This document shows, in pieces, positions 5,052 to 5,419 of a DNA stretch of 5,419 nt. This DNA is from Planctomycetota bacterium (GTDB lineage: Bacteria > Planctomycetota > DG-23 > SLPQ01). The translations under genes were made by a program, and so were the position numbers. The stretch lies in the NCBI GenBank assembly GCA_021160625.1, contig JAGHCE010000103.1, positions 1-5,419 on the forward strand. The letters run 5' to 3'. Under the pieces are notes generated by a model, which was not told the DNA's origin, did no database searches, and saw only the letters and a list, made by a program, of their open reading frames with translations. How positions within the stretch are numbered: position 1 is the stretch's first letter; every line of letters begins with the position of its first letter.

Positions 5052-5419
5052 TTGAAATCGCTCAGTGAAGGGCCCGTTCTTTTCATAGGGTCCGGGCCGT
5101 ACAGGATTTCGCAGGAGATACGGGGAAACATATTCGCGCACTCGTGCCTTGCCTGCCTCAGGGACAAAGGTGCCCCTTATGTTGTTATGGACAATGACGC
5201 CGCCGGCGTATTTCGCGAAGAGGCCGGCGCACGGGACATAATATGCAGGCCCTTCGATGCCGGGAGCATCGCCGAGGTGATAGATTCCACCAGCCCATCG
5301 ATAGTTTGGCCCGTGTGCGCCGGCAGACAGGTCCAGGGGCTTGTAACGGGCGTGCTGGAGGAGGCCGGTTCGGGCGACCTGCTTCCCGGGGGGCCGGGGG
5401 CGTACAGAGGGGCCACGGA
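5052..5419 (+). CDS. Carbamoyl-phosphate-synthase large-chain-like (pre-ATP-grasp) protein, N-terminus only
   Basis: The frame is open from TTG 5052 to the window end (122 codons plus two bases) and begins with LKSLSEGPVLFIGSGPYRISQE. This matches the first Rossmann-like strand and loop of carbamoyl phosphate synthase large chain halves, which read ILxLGxGPxRIGQ, followed by the normal alternation of strands and helices (CLRDKGAPYVVMDND, residues 35-49; SPSIVWPVCAGRQVQG, 81-96). In the true enzyme the large chain makes carbamoyl phosphate from bicarbonate, ammonia and ATP for pyrimidine and arginine synthesis. Here several hallmark residues differ: the VNxNPET loop reads MDNDAAG, the GGQT-x-LN loop reads AGRQVQG, and the IEFDYS segment reads IRGNIFAHS. 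The fold assignment is good; catalytic equivalence is not, and a diverged paralogue or other ATP-grasp protein is equally possible. The ATP-grasp domain itself would lie beyond the window. Confidence 0.75.
   Translation, partial: MKSLSEGPVLFIGSGPYRISQEIRGNIFAHSCLACLRDKGAPYVVMDNDAAGVFREEAGARDIICRPFDAGSIAEVIDSTSPSIVWPVCAGRQVQGLVTGVLEEAGSGDLLPGGPGAYRGAT

Noticed and set aside
5177..5416. 79-codon minus-strand frame at the right end
   Set aside because: It lies opposite the CarB-like reading, which has a perfect Shine-Dalgarno site and the GxGPxRI motif.

Overview
The window is a protein-coding stretch of a bacterial chromosome (or metagenome contig) with five supportable genes. Two of them run off the window ends. 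From left to right: a large zinc-ribbon / TPR-like / PH-like multidomain protein on the minus strand (1-1674, its C-terminus lies outside); about 520 bases of non-coding DNA with a promoter-like site and strong inverted repeats; a complete cinA-type gene (2192-3472, +); a 61-residue zinc-ribbon protein (3669-3854, +); a three-helix membrane protein with a HEAT-like tail (3970-4761, -); a divergent intergenic region; and the N-terminus of a carbamoyl-phosphate-synthase-like protein (5052-5419, +) that starts at TTG behind a perfect Shine-Dalgarno sequence.

The organism cannot be named from this sequence. The right half is visibly GC-rich, with GC-ending codons, while the left gene and the intergenic region beside it look less so. 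Shine-Dalgarno sites of the AGGAGG type, sigma70-like hexamers and a housekeeping two-domain CinA point to a bacterium. Scattered single genes in alternating orientation, loose spacing, a small treble-clef-like zinc ribbon and a HEAT-like tail ending in 'LTGQ...WDP..' are the style of uncultured environmental lineages (Planctomycetes/PVC, Hydrogenedentes, Armatimonadota-like), but this is an impression, not a determination.

How the genes work together: only cinA has a confident biochemical role (NMN deamidase and ADP-ribose/nucleotide pyrophosphatase-type chemistry in pyridine nucleotide salvage and repair). The zinc-ribbon gene lies 196 bases downstream of cinA on the same strand and could be co-transcribed. 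The membrane gene and the CarB-like gene are divergent across 290 bases and may share a control region. Nothing shows that the five genes form one pathway.

Items that deserve the closest look: the large left-hand gene, which runs through the window edge; an exact 18-bp in-frame tandem duplication inside its PH-like domain; a pair of mutually exclusive hairpins between a good promoter-like site and cinA; and the CarB-like N-terminus, which keeps the fold signature but lacks several residues normally conserved in that enzyme.
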